Assembly (NCBI GenBank): GCA_016178305.1
Contig: JACOTM010000073.1
Location: forward strand, 1 to 64,000
Source: Flavobacteriia bacterium
GTDB lineage: Bacteria; Bacteroidota; Bacteroidia; Flavobacteriales_D; Crocinitomicaceae
Direction: 5' to 3'
DNA: 64,000 bases
Within the stretch, counting starts at the first letter, position 1. Each line of letters starts with the position of its first letter. The translations under genes were made by a program, and so were the position numbers. Of the stretch, positions 35,208 through 44,298 are shown piece after piece. The notes below the pieces were generated by a model. That model worked only from the letters and a program-made list of their open reading frames with translations, ran no database searches and was not told the DNA's origin.

Positions 35208-35917
35208 GTCTTAAATACCCAGGGTAAAATAACAGGTATTTGATTCAAATATTGAACATGAAAATCTCCTTTTCGTTGTCTTCTAATTTTATCTGGATCA
35301 AAAAGAATAGCCTTTAATCCAGCATTTTGTGCACCATAATAATCAACATGTAAATCGTCACCTATCATCACACTATTTTCGGCTAAAGCATTCGCTTGTT
35401 TTAAAGCATAATGAAAAACTTCAGGAGCTGGCTTGTTTACGCCAACTTCTTCTGAGCAAATGATAACATCAAAAAAAGGTTCAAATCCACAATTTTTTAA
35501 TTTTCTGTATTGAACTTCTTTAAAACCGTTTGTAATAATATGCATATTAAATCCTTGTTTTTTTAAGTAAGTCAAAGTTTCTATAGCATGAGGAAAAATA
35601 TGGGTTTGATTAGGGGAAATTTCGATATACCCATGATTGAGTTTTTCATTCAATAATTCATCAAAAATTTCAAATTTTGCTAATGTCAATCTAAAACGTG
35701 TTGTTCGCAATTCCTCTTTTGTAATTTTCTTTTTCCCATAAGCAATCCATAAATCATTATTAATGCGTTTGTAAGCATGGAAAAAGTCATAGAAATTAGC
35801 TATTTTTTGGTTCAAATCTAATTCTGTATATAAAATACGTAAAGCTTGTTGCGAATTTTTTTCAAAATCCCAAAGTGTACGATCTAAATCGAAAAATATA
35901 TGTCGGCTTGAATTCAA
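35204..35917 (-). CDS. HAD-superfamily hydrolase (YjjG-like)
   Basis: The 237-residue protein has the HAD motif I FFDLDRTLWDF near 8-18, motif II ITNGFKEVQ, and motif III/IV KPAPEVFHYAL plus MIGDDLHVDYYGAQNAG. It belongs to the group that includes the YjjG pyrimidine nucleotidase. The 3' end overlaps the convergent crcB by 4 bases. Substrate unknown. Confidence 0.88.
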   Translation of the reverse strand: MNSSRHIFFDLDRTLWDFEKNSQQALRILYTELDLNQKIANFYDFFHAYKRINNDLWIAYGKKKITKEELRTTRFRLTLAKFEIFDELLNEKLNHGYIEISPNQTHIFPHAIETLTYLKKQGFNMHIITNGFKEVQYRKLKNCGFEPFFDVIICSEEVGVNKPAPEVFHYALKQANALAENSVMIGDDLHVDYYGAQNAGLKAILFDPDKIRRQRKGDFHVQYLNQIPVILPWVFKT

Positions 35918-35925
35918 AATATAAA

Positions 35926-36396
35926 CTAAAACAAACTACCTGCGAAATAAGCTATTCCACAAAGTATCAAACCATTCATAACTATTCCCATTAATATAAT
36001 TGGATAAGTGCTTTTTTCTTTACCGTAAAATTTAGCCGTAATAATAGTTCCTAAAGGAATTGATAAAAATAAAGGAGCAAAGATTGCTACACCATAAATC
36101 CCTAATTTCAATTTCATTTTAACAACAAATTTATTCGTTTTAGTGAACTTATTTTTATGCGGCAATTCAATTCCATTTTGAATAGCTTCATGAATTTTTT
36201 GATGTCTTTTTTCATGCGCTTTCTTTAAAAAATATTCACTCATAAAATAAAAAATGGAAGCGCTTATGATTGCTCCAGCAATACATGAAATATACGTTTC
36301 AAAAAATGTCAATCCTGAAGCTGGTCCTCCAAATGGAGCAAACAAAAACTTCACCATTGAAAGCAAAAAGAAAATGCTATATTTTCCTAAATCCAT
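35926..36396 (-). CDS. Small integral membrane protein, function unknown
   Basis: The 156-residue protein has about four hydrophobic segments, near 10-28, 33-53, 93-118 and 132-153. A charged loop between the second and third is rich in His and Lys (KKAHEKRHQKIHEAIQNG). I do not recognise the family. It follows upp on the minus strand and precedes the HAD gene by 8 bases, so it is probably cotranscribed with the latter. Confidence 0.6.
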   Translation of the reverse strand: MDLGKYSIFFLLSMVKFLFAPFGGPASGLTFFETYISCIAGAIISASIFYFMSEYFLKKAHEKRHQKIHEAIQNGIELPHKNKFTKTNKFVVKMKLKLGIYGVAIFAPLFLSIPLGTIITAKFYGKEKSTYPIILMGIVMNGLILCGIAYFAGSLF

Positions 36397-36488
36397 ATCT
36401 TATTTATTTTTAAATTAAAATCTTATTTTTAAGTGCTGAACAAATCTCTAAAATAAGCTTATTAAAAGTGACTAAAACGAAATCGAAA

Positions 36489-37136
36489 TTAACATTTGAT
36501 GCCATAAGCTAAATCTCCTGCATCTCCTAATCCAGGTACAATATACGATTGAGCTGTCAATTCATCATCTATTGACCCTACCCAATATTCCGTAGTTTCT
36601 GGTAAATGTTGCTTTAAAAACTCTAATGCTTCTGGAGCTGCTATTGCTGAAACAATAATTATTTTTGCTGGCCTTCCTTGGTTTAACATTGCTTTATATA
36701 CCATAAGCATTGAGGTCCCAGTTGCCAACATTGGATCACTTATTATTAATGTTTTATTTGAAATATCAGGAGAAGCTAAATACTCAACATGTACATCAAA
36801 ATCTTCTAATGTTGTATGCTTTCTATATGCTGAAATAAAAGCACTATCCGCTTTATCAAAATAATTTAACAATCCTTGATGCATGCCTAATCCAGCTCTT
36901 AAAATTGTTGCCAAAACAGGTTGATTTTTTAATTTATTAACTTTTGCTTGCCCTAAAGGAGTTGTAACAAAATCTTCATAATAATCCATTTTTTTTGACA
37001 ATTCATATCCTAATATCTCTGCTATTCTTTCCAAATTTTTTCTAAAACGCATTGAATCTTTTTGAATTTGAACATCTCGTAATTCGGCTAAAAATATTCC
37101 GAATATAGAATTGGTTTTGGATAAATCGTGAATCAT
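36489..37136 (-). CDS. upp: Uracil phosphoribosyltransferase
   Basis: The 215-residue phosphoribosyltransferase has ATILRAGLGMHQGLLNYF near 76-93, ISDPMLATGTSMLM near 131 and SYIVPGLGDAGDLAYG near the C-terminus, the uracil-binding end. It salvages uracil to UMP. A TAACTTTA box on the minus strand (37153-37160) is a plausible promoter. Confidence 0.94.
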   Translation of the reverse strand: MIHDLSKTNSIFGIFLAELRDVQIQKDSMRFRKNLERIAEILGYELSKKMDYYEDFVTTPLGQAKVNKLKNQPVLATILRAGLGMHQGLLNYFDKADSAFISAYRKHTTLEDFDVHVEYLASPDISNKTLIISDPMLATGTSMLMVYKAMLNQGRPAKIIIVSAIAAPEALEFLKQHLPETTEYWVGSIDDELTAQSYIVPGLGDAGDLAYGIKC

Positions 37137-37313
37137 TATTTGTGTTTTTTGTTAAAGTTAATAGATTTTTTTATAAGCTCCTTGGAAACTTTGGTTTTTT
37201 TGAACTTTTAACCTTTTTCGATGATTTTTCACAAATAACAATGTCCAATTAAGTTTAACACACTGTTCCTTCTTTTTTCAGATAAACAACGATTATCATC
37301 TCGTTTTTGTTTG

Positions 37314-37321
37314 TATTTTTG
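37314..37321 (+). promoter_or_regulatory. Promoter -7 box TATTTTTG, 4 bases before the ABC exporter start
   Basis: Exact TAnnTTTG match 4 bases before the ATG at 37326, the same spacing as for purK and the Dph6-like gene. A frame beginning upstream at 37311 overlaps this box, so the ATG at 37326 was preferred. Confidence 0.5.
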
Positions 37322-37325
37322 TGAT

Positions 37326-39095
37326 ATGTCAAATAAGACAAAAGTAAATATTTCTATTTTCAAGCGTTTATTACAATACGCAAAGTCCTATAAAAAAAGT
37401 TTAGGTCTTGCATTGTTTTGTACGATTTTACTTGCTTTATCTGGCCCAACAAGACCTCTATTTATAGGACATTTTATTGTTCAGAAATATATTATTTCCA
37501 CACAAGACTCCTCTAAACTCCTTTTTTGGTGCTCAATATTAATTATTTGGCTGATTTTAGAATACATCCTTCAATTTGTTGCAACCTACTTAAGCAATCT
37601 TGTCGCTCAAGGTATTATTTTAACGATTCGTAAAAACCTCTTTAAGCACTTGTCAAATTTTAAAATGCATTATTTTGACAAAACGCCAATAGGTACAATT
37701 GTGACTCGACTTGTTTCTGATTTGGAAGCAATTACAGATGTTTTTGCTTCAGGTTTAATTGAGATTTTAGGGGACTTAATTTCGTTGGTTTTTATTATTT
37801 TGATAATGCTTTTTGTTAATTGGAAATTGACACTTTTAACCTTAATACCTATTCCTCTTCTAATTATCGCCACCAAAATATTCGCCAAAGCAATGCAACG
37901 TTCTTTCCAATTGGAAAGCAAACAAGTCACGAAACTCAATACGTTTGTCCAAGAAAGATTAACAGGGATGGCGATCGTTCAATTATTCAGCAGGCAAAAT
38001 CAAGAATTTGAAGCATTCAAAGAAATAAATAAAGGACACCGCCAAGCACATATCAATGCTGTTTGGGCATTTTCAATTTTCTTCCCTTTGGTTGAAATAT
38101 TAAGTTCTATTTCAGTAGCTTTTTTATTAGTTTTTATAGCTTTTCAAATTGATGGTGTTGCTCCAGAGAATCCTCAATCTAAATATGTTGAAGTCATTGA
38201 ATTTACTTTCTGGATCAATATGCTATTTAGACCAATCAGGCAACTTGCTGATAAATTCAATGTGCTACAAAGAGGTGTTGTCAGAGCTGAACGCGTATTT
38301 GAAGTACTGGATTTACAAGATAACATTCAAGATAACGGTACAAATACCGTCTGTGAATTCGACCAAATTATTCAATTTAAAAATGTATATTTTGCTTACC
38401 AACAAGAAGAATGGGTCTTAAAAAACATCAATTTGACCATTGATAAAGGAGAAACAGTTGCTTTTGTTGGAGCTACAGGTTCTGGAAAATCTTCCATTGT
38501 AAACTTACTTGGCAGGTTTTACGAATTTCAAAAAGGTGATATTTTTATCGGTAATTTTAACGTTAAAGACATCGAATTATCTTACCTCCGAAATAATATT
38601 GCAATTGTTTTACAAGATGTTTTTTTATTCTCAGACACGATACACAACAACATAACTTTAGGAAATAATGAAATTTCAAGAGAACAAGTGATTAATGCTT
38701 CTAAAGCCGTTGGGGCACATGAGTTTATTGAAAAATTACCAGGACAATATGATTACAATATTGGTGAACGTGGAGGTGTTTTATCTTCTGGTCAACGTCA
38801 AATATTAGCCTTCATTAGAGCCTATGTTTATAACCCTACAATTTTAATATTGGACGAGGCCACATCCAGCATAGATAATGAATCTGAATTAATGATTCAA
38901 AAAGCAACAGAAAAACTAACAAAAGGACGTACATCTATTGTTATTGCCCATCGTTTATCAACGATACAAAGCGCAAATAAAATAGTTGTTTTAGATAAAG
39001 GAGAAATAATCGAGCAAGGTTCTCATACGGAATTACTCCAAATGAACGGAGCATATAATCGTTTGTATGAAAAACAGTTCACAGAACACAAATAA
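37326..39095 (+). CDS. ABC exporter, MsbA/multidrug type (fused membrane and ATPase domains)
   Basis: The 589-residue half transporter has six transmembrane helices in the first 310 residues and an ATPase domain with Walker A VGATGSGKSSIVNLL near 385, signature LSSGQRQILAF near 486 and Walker B ILILDEATSSIDNES. Such proteins export lipids (lipid A core) or drugs. It is followed after 1 base by a gene for a substrate-binding-like protein. Confidence 0.93.
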   Translation: MSNKTKVNISIFKRLLQYAKSYKKSLGLALFCTILLALSGPTRPLFIGHFIVQKYIISTQDSSKLLFWCSILIIWLILEYILQFVATYLSNLVAQGIILTIRKNLFKHLSNFKMHYFDKTPIGTIVTRLVSDLEAITDVFASGLIEILGDLISLVFIILIMLFVNWKLTLLTLIPIPLLIIATKIFAKAMQRSFQLESKQVTKLNTFVQERLTGMAIVQLFSRQNQEFEAFKEINKGHRQAHINAVWAFSIFFPLVEILSSISVAFLLVFIAFQIDGVAPENPQSKYVEVIEFTFWINMLFRPIRQLADKFNVLQRGVVRAERVFEVLDLQDNIQDNGTNTVCEFDQIIQFKNVYFAYQQEEWVLKNINLTIDKGETVAFVGATGSGKSSIVNLLGRFYEFQKGDIFIGNFNVKDIELSYLRNNIAIVLQDVFLFSDTIHNNITLGNNEISREQVINASKAVGAHEFIEKLPGQYDYNIGERGGVLSSGQRQILAFIRAYVYNPTILILDEATSSIDNESELMIQKATEKLTKGRTSIVIAHRLSTIQSANKIVVLDKGEIIEQGSHTELLQMNGAYNRLYEKQFTEHK

Positions 39096-39096
39096 A

Positions 39097-39960
39097 ATGG
39101 AGAAATTACTTGGATTAAAAGTTGGTGGAGTTCCCGAACATTTTAATTTACCTTGGAGATTAGCAATTGAAGAAGGACTATTTCATAATATTGGATTAAG
39201 CATTCATTGGAGCGATATGACTGGCGGTACTGGTCAAATGGTCAGAGGATTAGAAAGCGGATCTTTAGATGTCGCAATTTTACTGACTGAAGGAATCACT
39301 AAAGCAATTTTAGAAGGATTAAATTGTAAAATAATTCAAGTGTATGTTCAAACACCTTTACACTGGGGAGTTCATGTACCTTTTAAATCCGAAATTAAAA
39401 ATATTCAAGATTTAAAAGGAAAAACGTATGCTATTTCAAGAATGGGGTCTGGTTCACATCTAATGTCTTACGTAATGGCCGACCAAGCTGGATGGAATAC
39501 AAACAATTTAAAATTCAATGTCATAGGTGATGTATATGGTGGACTTTGGGCATTGGAAAACAATGAAGCTCAAGCATTTTTATGGGAGAAATATACCACT
39601 CATCCTTTTACAGAACAACAAAAATGCAGATACATCGATGAAGTAGTAACGCCATGGCCTTGCTTTGTAATTGCTGTTCGAAATGAAGTATATGAATTAC
39701 ATAAAGAAGCTATTGACTCAATGTGTAATTTAGTCAATTTAAAAGCAACAGAGGTGAAAAATTCCAAAGAAACCATCGATATTATTAGTTGGAGATATAA
39801 TTTAAAAAAAGAGCAAGTTGAAAAATGGCTAAGTGAAACAGAATGGAATTATACAGGCGAGCAATTTATAGATGAATTTCAAAAAACAGTCGATTATTTA
39901 ATTCAGCTGAATTTACTCACCGATAAAAATGCCGAAAATTGGCAAGAAAAATTATTTTAA
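39097..39960 (+). CDS. NMT1/SsuA-like substrate-binding domain protein without signal peptide
   Basis: The 287-residue protein resembles periplasmic binding proteins of nitrate, sulfonate and thiamine-precursor importers: KVGGVPEHFNLPWRLAIEEG, then GSLDVAILLTEGITKAILEG and GKTYAISRMGSGSHLMSY. It starts MEKLLGLKVGG with no signal or lipobox, so it should be cytoplasmic. The start at 39097 lies 1 base after the ABC exporter stop. The paired importer permease and ATPase genes are absent. A cytoplasmic ligand-binding or enzymatic role is likely, but the ligand is unknown. Confidence 0.75.
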   Translation: MEKLLGLKVGGVPEHFNLPWRLAIEEGLFHNIGLSIHWSDMTGGTGQMVRGLESGSLDVAILLTEGITKAILEGLNCKIIQVYVQTPLHWGVHVPFKSEIKNIQDLKGKTYAISRMGSGSHLMSYVMADQAGWNTNNLKFNVIGDVYGGLWALENNEAQAFLWEKYTTHPFTEQQKCRYIDEVVTPWPCFVIAVRNEVYELHKEAIDSMCNLVNLKATEVKNSKETIDIISWRYNLKKEQVEKWLSETEWNYTGEQFIDEFQKTVDYLIQLNLLTDKNAENWQEKLF

Positions 39961-39993
39961 GAAATTCTTTACTATTTTTAGCATTTAAGAGCA

Positions 39994-41016
39994 ATGAAAA
40001 AAACAGGTGTATTATTAATTCAATTAGGAACCCCTGATAGCCCAGGCGTAGAAGATGTTCGTTTGTATTTAAAAGAGTTTTTAAATGACCCTCGCGTTAT
40101 TGACATCTCTTGGCTTGGACGAAAATTACTTGTCAATGGTATAATAGTTCCTTTTCGTTCTCCTAAATCAGCAAAAATATACAAACAATTATGGGAACAA
40201 GGAAATGGAATTTCTCCATTATTAACCTATACTCAAAATGTTGTCAAATTATTACAAGAACGCTTCATTGAAAGCAATATTGTGATTGAAATGGCTATGC
40301 GTTATCAATATCCATCCATGGAAACAGTATTGGAGCGGATGCATAAAGCAAATTATGATGAAATAATTATTTTACCGTTATTTCCGCAGTATGCAAGCGC
40401 ATCAAGTGGTTCTGCAATTGAAAAAGCGATGAACATTATTCGTAAATGGTGGGTCATTCCAGATTTGAAAATTATCAGTCAATTTTACGATAATTCATTA
40501 TTCATCGATGCGATTGTTGAAAAAGCAAAAAAGTTTGATTTCAAAGAATACGATCATATATTATTTTCATACCATGGCTTGCCTGTTCGACAAGTTGATA
40601 AAGTGTATGAAGAAGATGGTTTGTGCCAAGATCAACCTTGTGAATCTGAAATCAATACCCATAATAAATTTTGTTACAAAGCAACTTCTTATGCCACTAC
40701 AAGATTAATCGCGACCAAACTAGGATTAAGTGAATCGGATTATACAGTATGCTTTCAATCGCGATTAGATAAAAACTGGCTAGAACCATTTTCAGATAAA
40801 GTTGTTGAAGAATGGGGAAAAAAAGGAGCAAAAAAACTACTTGTATTTAGTCCAGCTTTTGTTGCTGACTGTTTAGAAACAATTATTGAAATCGGGGAAG
40901 AATATCAAGAAATATTCAAAGCAAACGGAGGAGAAAAAGTTCAATTAGTCCCGAGTACAAATGATTCCCCTAAGTTTATTGATTGTTTAGAAGACATTAT
41001 TCGAAAGAAAATTTAA
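39994..41016 (+). CDS. hemH: Ferrochelatase
   Basis: The 340-residue enzyme has the N-terminal LIQLGTPDSPGVEDVRLYL, the PLFPQYASASSGSA block near 127-140, FSYHGLPVRQV near 190 and QSRLDKNWLEPF near 255. The histidine in YHGLP and a glutamate near the C-terminal half form the iron insertion site. It inserts iron into porphyrin to make heme. A terminator follows directly. Confidence 0.96.
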   Translation: MKKTGVLLIQLGTPDSPGVEDVRLYLKEFLNDPRVIDISWLGRKLLVNGIIVPFRSPKSAKIYKQLWEQGNGISPLLTYTQNVVKLLQERFIESNIVIEMAMRYQYPSMETVLERMHKANYDEIIILPLFPQYASASSGSAIEKAMNIIRKWWVIPDLKIISQFYDNSLFIDAIVEKAKKFDFKEYDHILFSYHGLPVRQVDKVYEEDGLCQDQPCESEINTHNKFCYKATSYATTRLIATKLGLSESDYTVCFQSRLDKNWLEPFSDKVVEEWGKKGAKKLLVFSPAFVADCLETIIEIGEEYQEIFKANGGEKVQLVPSTNDSPKFIDCLEDIIRKKI

Positions 41017-41020
41017 AATG

Positions 41021-41044
41021 AGGAAGTGAAAGCTTCCTTTTTTT
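41021..41044 (+). terminator. Intrinsic terminator after hemH
   Basis: AGGAAG and CTTCCT form a 6-base-pair stem around TGAAAG, followed by a run of T. It lies immediately after the hemH stop. Confidence 0.7.
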
Positions 41045-41127
41045 ATGCAAATTTAAATGAGAATACAATTCACCGAAAAATATCAACAATTCACCGAAAT
41101 AACAACCCTCTTTTCGCAAGATACATT

Positions 41128-41135
41128 TACCTTTG
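41128..41135 (+). promoter_or_regulatory. Possible -7 box TACCTTTG upstream of the TetR gene
   Basis: Exact TAnnTTTG match about 150 bases before the TetR start. It would give a leader that contains the palindrome at 41234-41251. Whether it is used is unknown. Confidence 0.35.
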
Positions 41136-41160
41136 TTGAACATTTAATACAATAGCGTAA

Positions 41161-41175
41161 AACATTGATAATGTT
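41161..41175. promoter_or_regulatory. Inverted repeat AACATT-GAT-AATGTT
   Basis: Perfect 6-base arms with a 3-base spacer in the region upstream of the TetR gene. It may be a second regulator-binding site; not necessarily linked to the palindrome at 41234. Confidence 0.35.
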
Positions 41176-41233
41176 ACATTTTAAATTAAAACACTAATTA
41201 AAATCAATAATTTTTCATTTTTTTACACTACTT

Positions 41234-41251
41234 TTTAAACAAGTGTTTAAA
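41234..41251. promoter_or_regulatory. Candidate TetR operator TTTAAACA-AG-TGTTTAAA
   Basis: The two 8-base arms are perfect reverse complements around AG, the size and symmetry expected for a TetR-family dimer. It lies 34 bases before the TetR start at the head of the efflux operon, so autoregulation and efflux control are likely. Confidence 0.55.
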
Positions 41252-41284
41252 TTTTGAATTATTTTTACTCAAAATTAGAAAGAG

Positions 41285-41896
41285 ATGGAAAGAGATTTAA
41301 CAACTGAAGCAAAAATAATGGAGGCAGCCACACGCGTTTTCATAGCGAAAGGATTTAACGGTTGTTCCTCAAGAGAAATAGCAAGGGAAGCTGGTTTAAA
41401 TGTCGCATTAGTAAATTATCATTTCAAAAGTAAAAGCAATTTATTTGACATTGTTATTGCAAATGTGATTAAAGGATTTACATTATCCATTTTAGATGTA
41501 TTTAAGAGTAACCTTTCGTTGGAAAATAAAACACGCATATTAATTGAAAAAGAATATGATTTTCTTACAAAACACCCCGATGTTCCCAATTTTATTATAA
41601 ATGAATTAGGAAAGAAAGACAAATCTTTTTTTGATTGTTTAGATGTTGCAAACGAATTTATCGAGGCAAAAATATTTGAACAAGTTGAAAATGCACAAAA
41701 AAATGGAGAACTAAGAAATATTGATTTGGTAAGCATAATGTTACTTATTATGTCGAATTGTCATTTTCCATTTATGGCTAAACCAATGATTCAAACAATC
41801 CATTCATTAGAAGACAGTAAATATCAAGAACAATTGACTTTACACAAACAATATGTTACAGAAATGTTAATCAATTATTTATTCCCTAAAAAATAG
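41285..41896 (+). CDS. TetR-family transcriptional regulator
   Basis: The 203-residue protein has an N-terminal helix-turn-helix (IMEAATRVFIAKGFNGCSSRE, then IAREAGLNVALVNYHFKSKSN) and an all-helical ligand domain. It heads the efflux operon, with 27 bases before the TolC gene, and probably represses that operon through the palindrome just upstream. The inducer is unknown. Confidence 0.92.
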   Translation: MERDLTTEAKIMEAATRVFIAKGFNGCSSREIAREAGLNVALVNYHFKSKSNLFDIVIANVIKGFTLSILDVFKSNLSLENKTRILIEKEYDFLTKHPDVPNFIINELGKKDKSFFDCLDVANEFIEAKIFEQVENAQKNGELRNIDLVSIMLLIMSNCHFPFMAKPMIQTIHSLEDSKYQEQLTLHKQYVTEMLINYLFPKK

Positions 41897-41922
41897 TACG
41901 AACAAGTTTAATAATCAAAAAT

Positions 41923-43221
41923 ATGAAAAAAGTTGCACTAATAAATTTTCTAATTCTGATTGCTTTTGCTTCAAATGGACAAACGCTTGATTTAGAAAGC
42001 TGTTTAAAAATGGCTGACACAGCCAACTTAACTATTCGAAATGCGCGTATTGATATCGCTATGAATAAAAAACAAATAGATGTCTATGAAGCTGCTCGAT
42101 TACCTAAATTAAATTATGTTGCCGATTATAAATACAATGCAGTTATTCCAGGACAAGTTGTTCCAGGAATGTTAGCAGGAGGGCCTCCTGGAACTTTTAC
42201 AACCGTTCAATTTGGAGTTCCATGGGTTTTAAGTAACACGATGCAGTTGAATCAAGTTGTTTATAATCCGCAAGTAAATTACGGAATTTCAGCATTAAAA
42301 ATAAATCAAGAAGTCGTAGAATTACAAGCTGGTTTAACAACTCAAAATATTAAATATCAAGTTTCACAAACCTACTTTAACTTACAAGCAGTTAAAAAAC
42401 AAATTCAATTTGCACAAGAAAACTTAATGAATTTAGATAAGTTAATACACAATATGCAAGCACTTGTTGATCAAAAAATGGTTGTTTCAACAGAAGTTGA
42501 CAAATTGAATATTACGAAATTAACTTTAAAAAATCAAGAACAAACATTGATTGCAACCAAAGAGAAAATTGAGAATCTGCTAAAGATATTAATTGGCAAA
42601 GATATTTCTGACAAAATAGATGTAACAGTAGATGCAACCGTTGAAAAATCAATTTTAGTAGATGCAAACACAAATAATCAAATTGAATTACAATTAATTG
42701 ATGCCCAAAAACGACTAAATCTTGCCGAAAAAAATGGAATTTACATGGCTTATTTACCAAGTTTAGCATTTTATGCCGCTTATAATTACAGCTATAATAT
42801 TCGTCCAGAATCAAATTATGGAAAAGGAATTAATGGTGCTTTTTTAGGCTTGAAATTAGAATGGACTTTGTTTGACGGTTTTGAAAAGTATAATAAATCA
42901 AAAGTCAATAAATTGAACAGCGAGAAAATCAATCAACAAATGGAATTGACAAAACAGCAATTGGACATGTCTGTTGAAAATGCTAAAAAACAAGTTGAAA
43001 TTCAAAAAAACTCACTAGCAATCAGTCAAGAACAATTGAAATTAGCCTTAACTGTAAATCAACAATTAAAAACATCTTTTGAACAAGGAGTAATTAGTTC
43101 AAACGATTTAATCAAAAATGAAACAGATTTATATCAAGCTCAAACCAATATCGTCGTAGCATACCTACAACTACGTCAAGCAGAATTAGATTTATTAAAA
43201 GCAACAGGTAATATTAAATAA
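41923..43221 (+). CDS. TolC-family outer membrane efflux protein
   Basis: The 432-residue protein has a signal peptide (LINFLILIAFASNG, cut near residue 20), the LDLESCLKMADTANL start typical of the family, and two long helical coiled-coil halves of an outer membrane channel. It couples with the MFP and RND genes that follow in the same order and orientation. Confidence 0.92.
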   Translation: MKKVALINFLILIAFASNGQTLDLESCLKMADTANLTIRNARIDIAMNKKQIDVYEAARLPKLNYVADYKYNAVIPGQVVPGMLAGGPPGTFTTVQFGVPWVLSNTMQLNQVVYNPQVNYGISALKINQEVVELQAGLTTQNIKYQVSQTYFNLQAVKKQIQFAQENLMNLDKLIHNMQALVDQKMVVSTEVDKLNITKLTLKNQEQTLIATKEKIENLLKILIGKDISDKIDVTVDATVEKSILVDANTNNQIELQLIDAQKRLNLAEKNGIYMAYLPSLAFYAAYNYSYNIRPESNYGKGINGAFLGLKLEWTLFDGFEKYNKSKVNKLNSEKINQQMELTKQQLDMSVENAKKQVEIQKNSLAISQEQLKLALTVNQQLKTSFEQGVISSNDLIKNETDLYQAQTNIVVAYLQLRQAELDLLKATGNIK

Positions 43222-43228
43222 TTAAATT

Positions 43229-44287
43229 ATGAATAAGAGAATAATAACAATAATAGGCGTCACAATCGTGTTGATTGTTTTAGGAGCTTTCAAATTGAAA
43301 AAAAACAAAGCAGATGTTGAAGGTAAATTATATATCCACGACACTTCAGCTGCTATATTGGTAGATGTCAATTCACCAAGCTACCATTCATTTGAAAATT
43401 CATTTTCCTATTTAGGAACTTTTGATCCATTCAGACAAAATATCATCGGTGCAGACGGTGCAGGAAAAGTAATTAAACTTGGTTTCCAAGAAGGAGATAA
43501 AATTTCAGAGGGGCAATTTTTAGTTAAACTGGATGATGAAATGGCAAACATTCAATTGGAGAGCGCTGAAATAAATGTTGAAACTCAACGAAATGACGAT
43601 GTTCGAAATTCAAATTTATTAAAAGACAATGCTATTTCTGGTGTTCAACATGAAAAAACAAAATTGGCTTTAAAATCAGCTGAGACACAAGTAAAACAAA
43701 TCCGAAAACAAATCAAAAATGCAACTATTTCTGCTCCATTTTCAGGTATTGTAACCCGTAAAATGATTGACTTAGGAAGTGTATTAAGTACAGGTGCGCC
43801 TATTTTAGAATTGACAGATATTTCTTCTTTAAAATTAAACATTTCTGTTCCAGAAAGAGATATTTTAAAATTTAAAATTGGACAAGCAGTAACAATCAAT
43901 GTAGATGTTTACGACAACAAGCCTTTTTCTGGAAAAGTATCTAACATTTCTGTAAAAGCAGATGCTAGTCATAATTTCAAAGTCGAGATATTAATCAAAA
44001 ACACAACTGAAAACCCTATAATGGCTGGGATGTATGGATCTGTAATTTTAAATAATTCTAAAGCAATAAACGCACTTTCTATTCCTCGCAAAGCATTAAT
44101 TGGATCTTCCAAAGCTCCTAAAGTTTACGTTGTTAGAAATGGGAAAGCAAAATTAATTTCTTTTACAGCAGGTACCAGCGATGGTGATTTTATTGAAGTT
44201 GTTGATGGAATTTCTAAAAATGATAAAGTAATTGTTAAAGGACAAATTAACATCCAAAACAATTCAAATGTAATTACAAACAAGTAA
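43229..44287 (+). CDS. Membrane fusion protein (HlyD/AcrA family)
   Basis: The 352-residue periplasmic adaptor has an N-terminal membrane anchor (RIITIIGVTIVLIVLGAF), a lipoyl-like half motif (GAGKVIKLGFQEGDKISEGQ), a coiled-coil hairpin, the second half (ISAPFSGIVTRKMIDLGSVL) and a beta-barrel. It bridges the RND pump and the TolC channel. It lies 7 bases after the TolC gene. Confidence 0.92.
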   Translation: MNKRIITIIGVTIVLIVLGAFKLKKNKADVEGKLYIHDTSAAILVDVNSPSYHSFENSFSYLGTFDPFRQNIIGADGAGKVIKLGFQEGDKISEGQFLVKLDDEMANIQLESAEINVETQRNDDVRNSNLLKDNAISGVQHEKTKLALKSAETQVKQIRKQIKNATISAPFSGIVTRKMIDLGSVLSTGAPILELTDISSLKLNISVPERDILKFKIGQAVTINVDVYDNKPFSGKVSNISVKADASHNFKVEILIKNTTENPIMAGMYGSVILNNSKAINALSIPRKALIGSSKAPKVYVVRNGKAKLISFTAGTSDGDFIEVVDGISKNDKVIVKGQINIQNNSNVITNK

Positions 44288-44298
44288 TACGTAAAATT

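Noticed and set aside
36452-36463. Palindrome AATAAGCTTATT after upp
   Set aside because: Short, with no loop or T-run; likely chance in AT-rich DNA.
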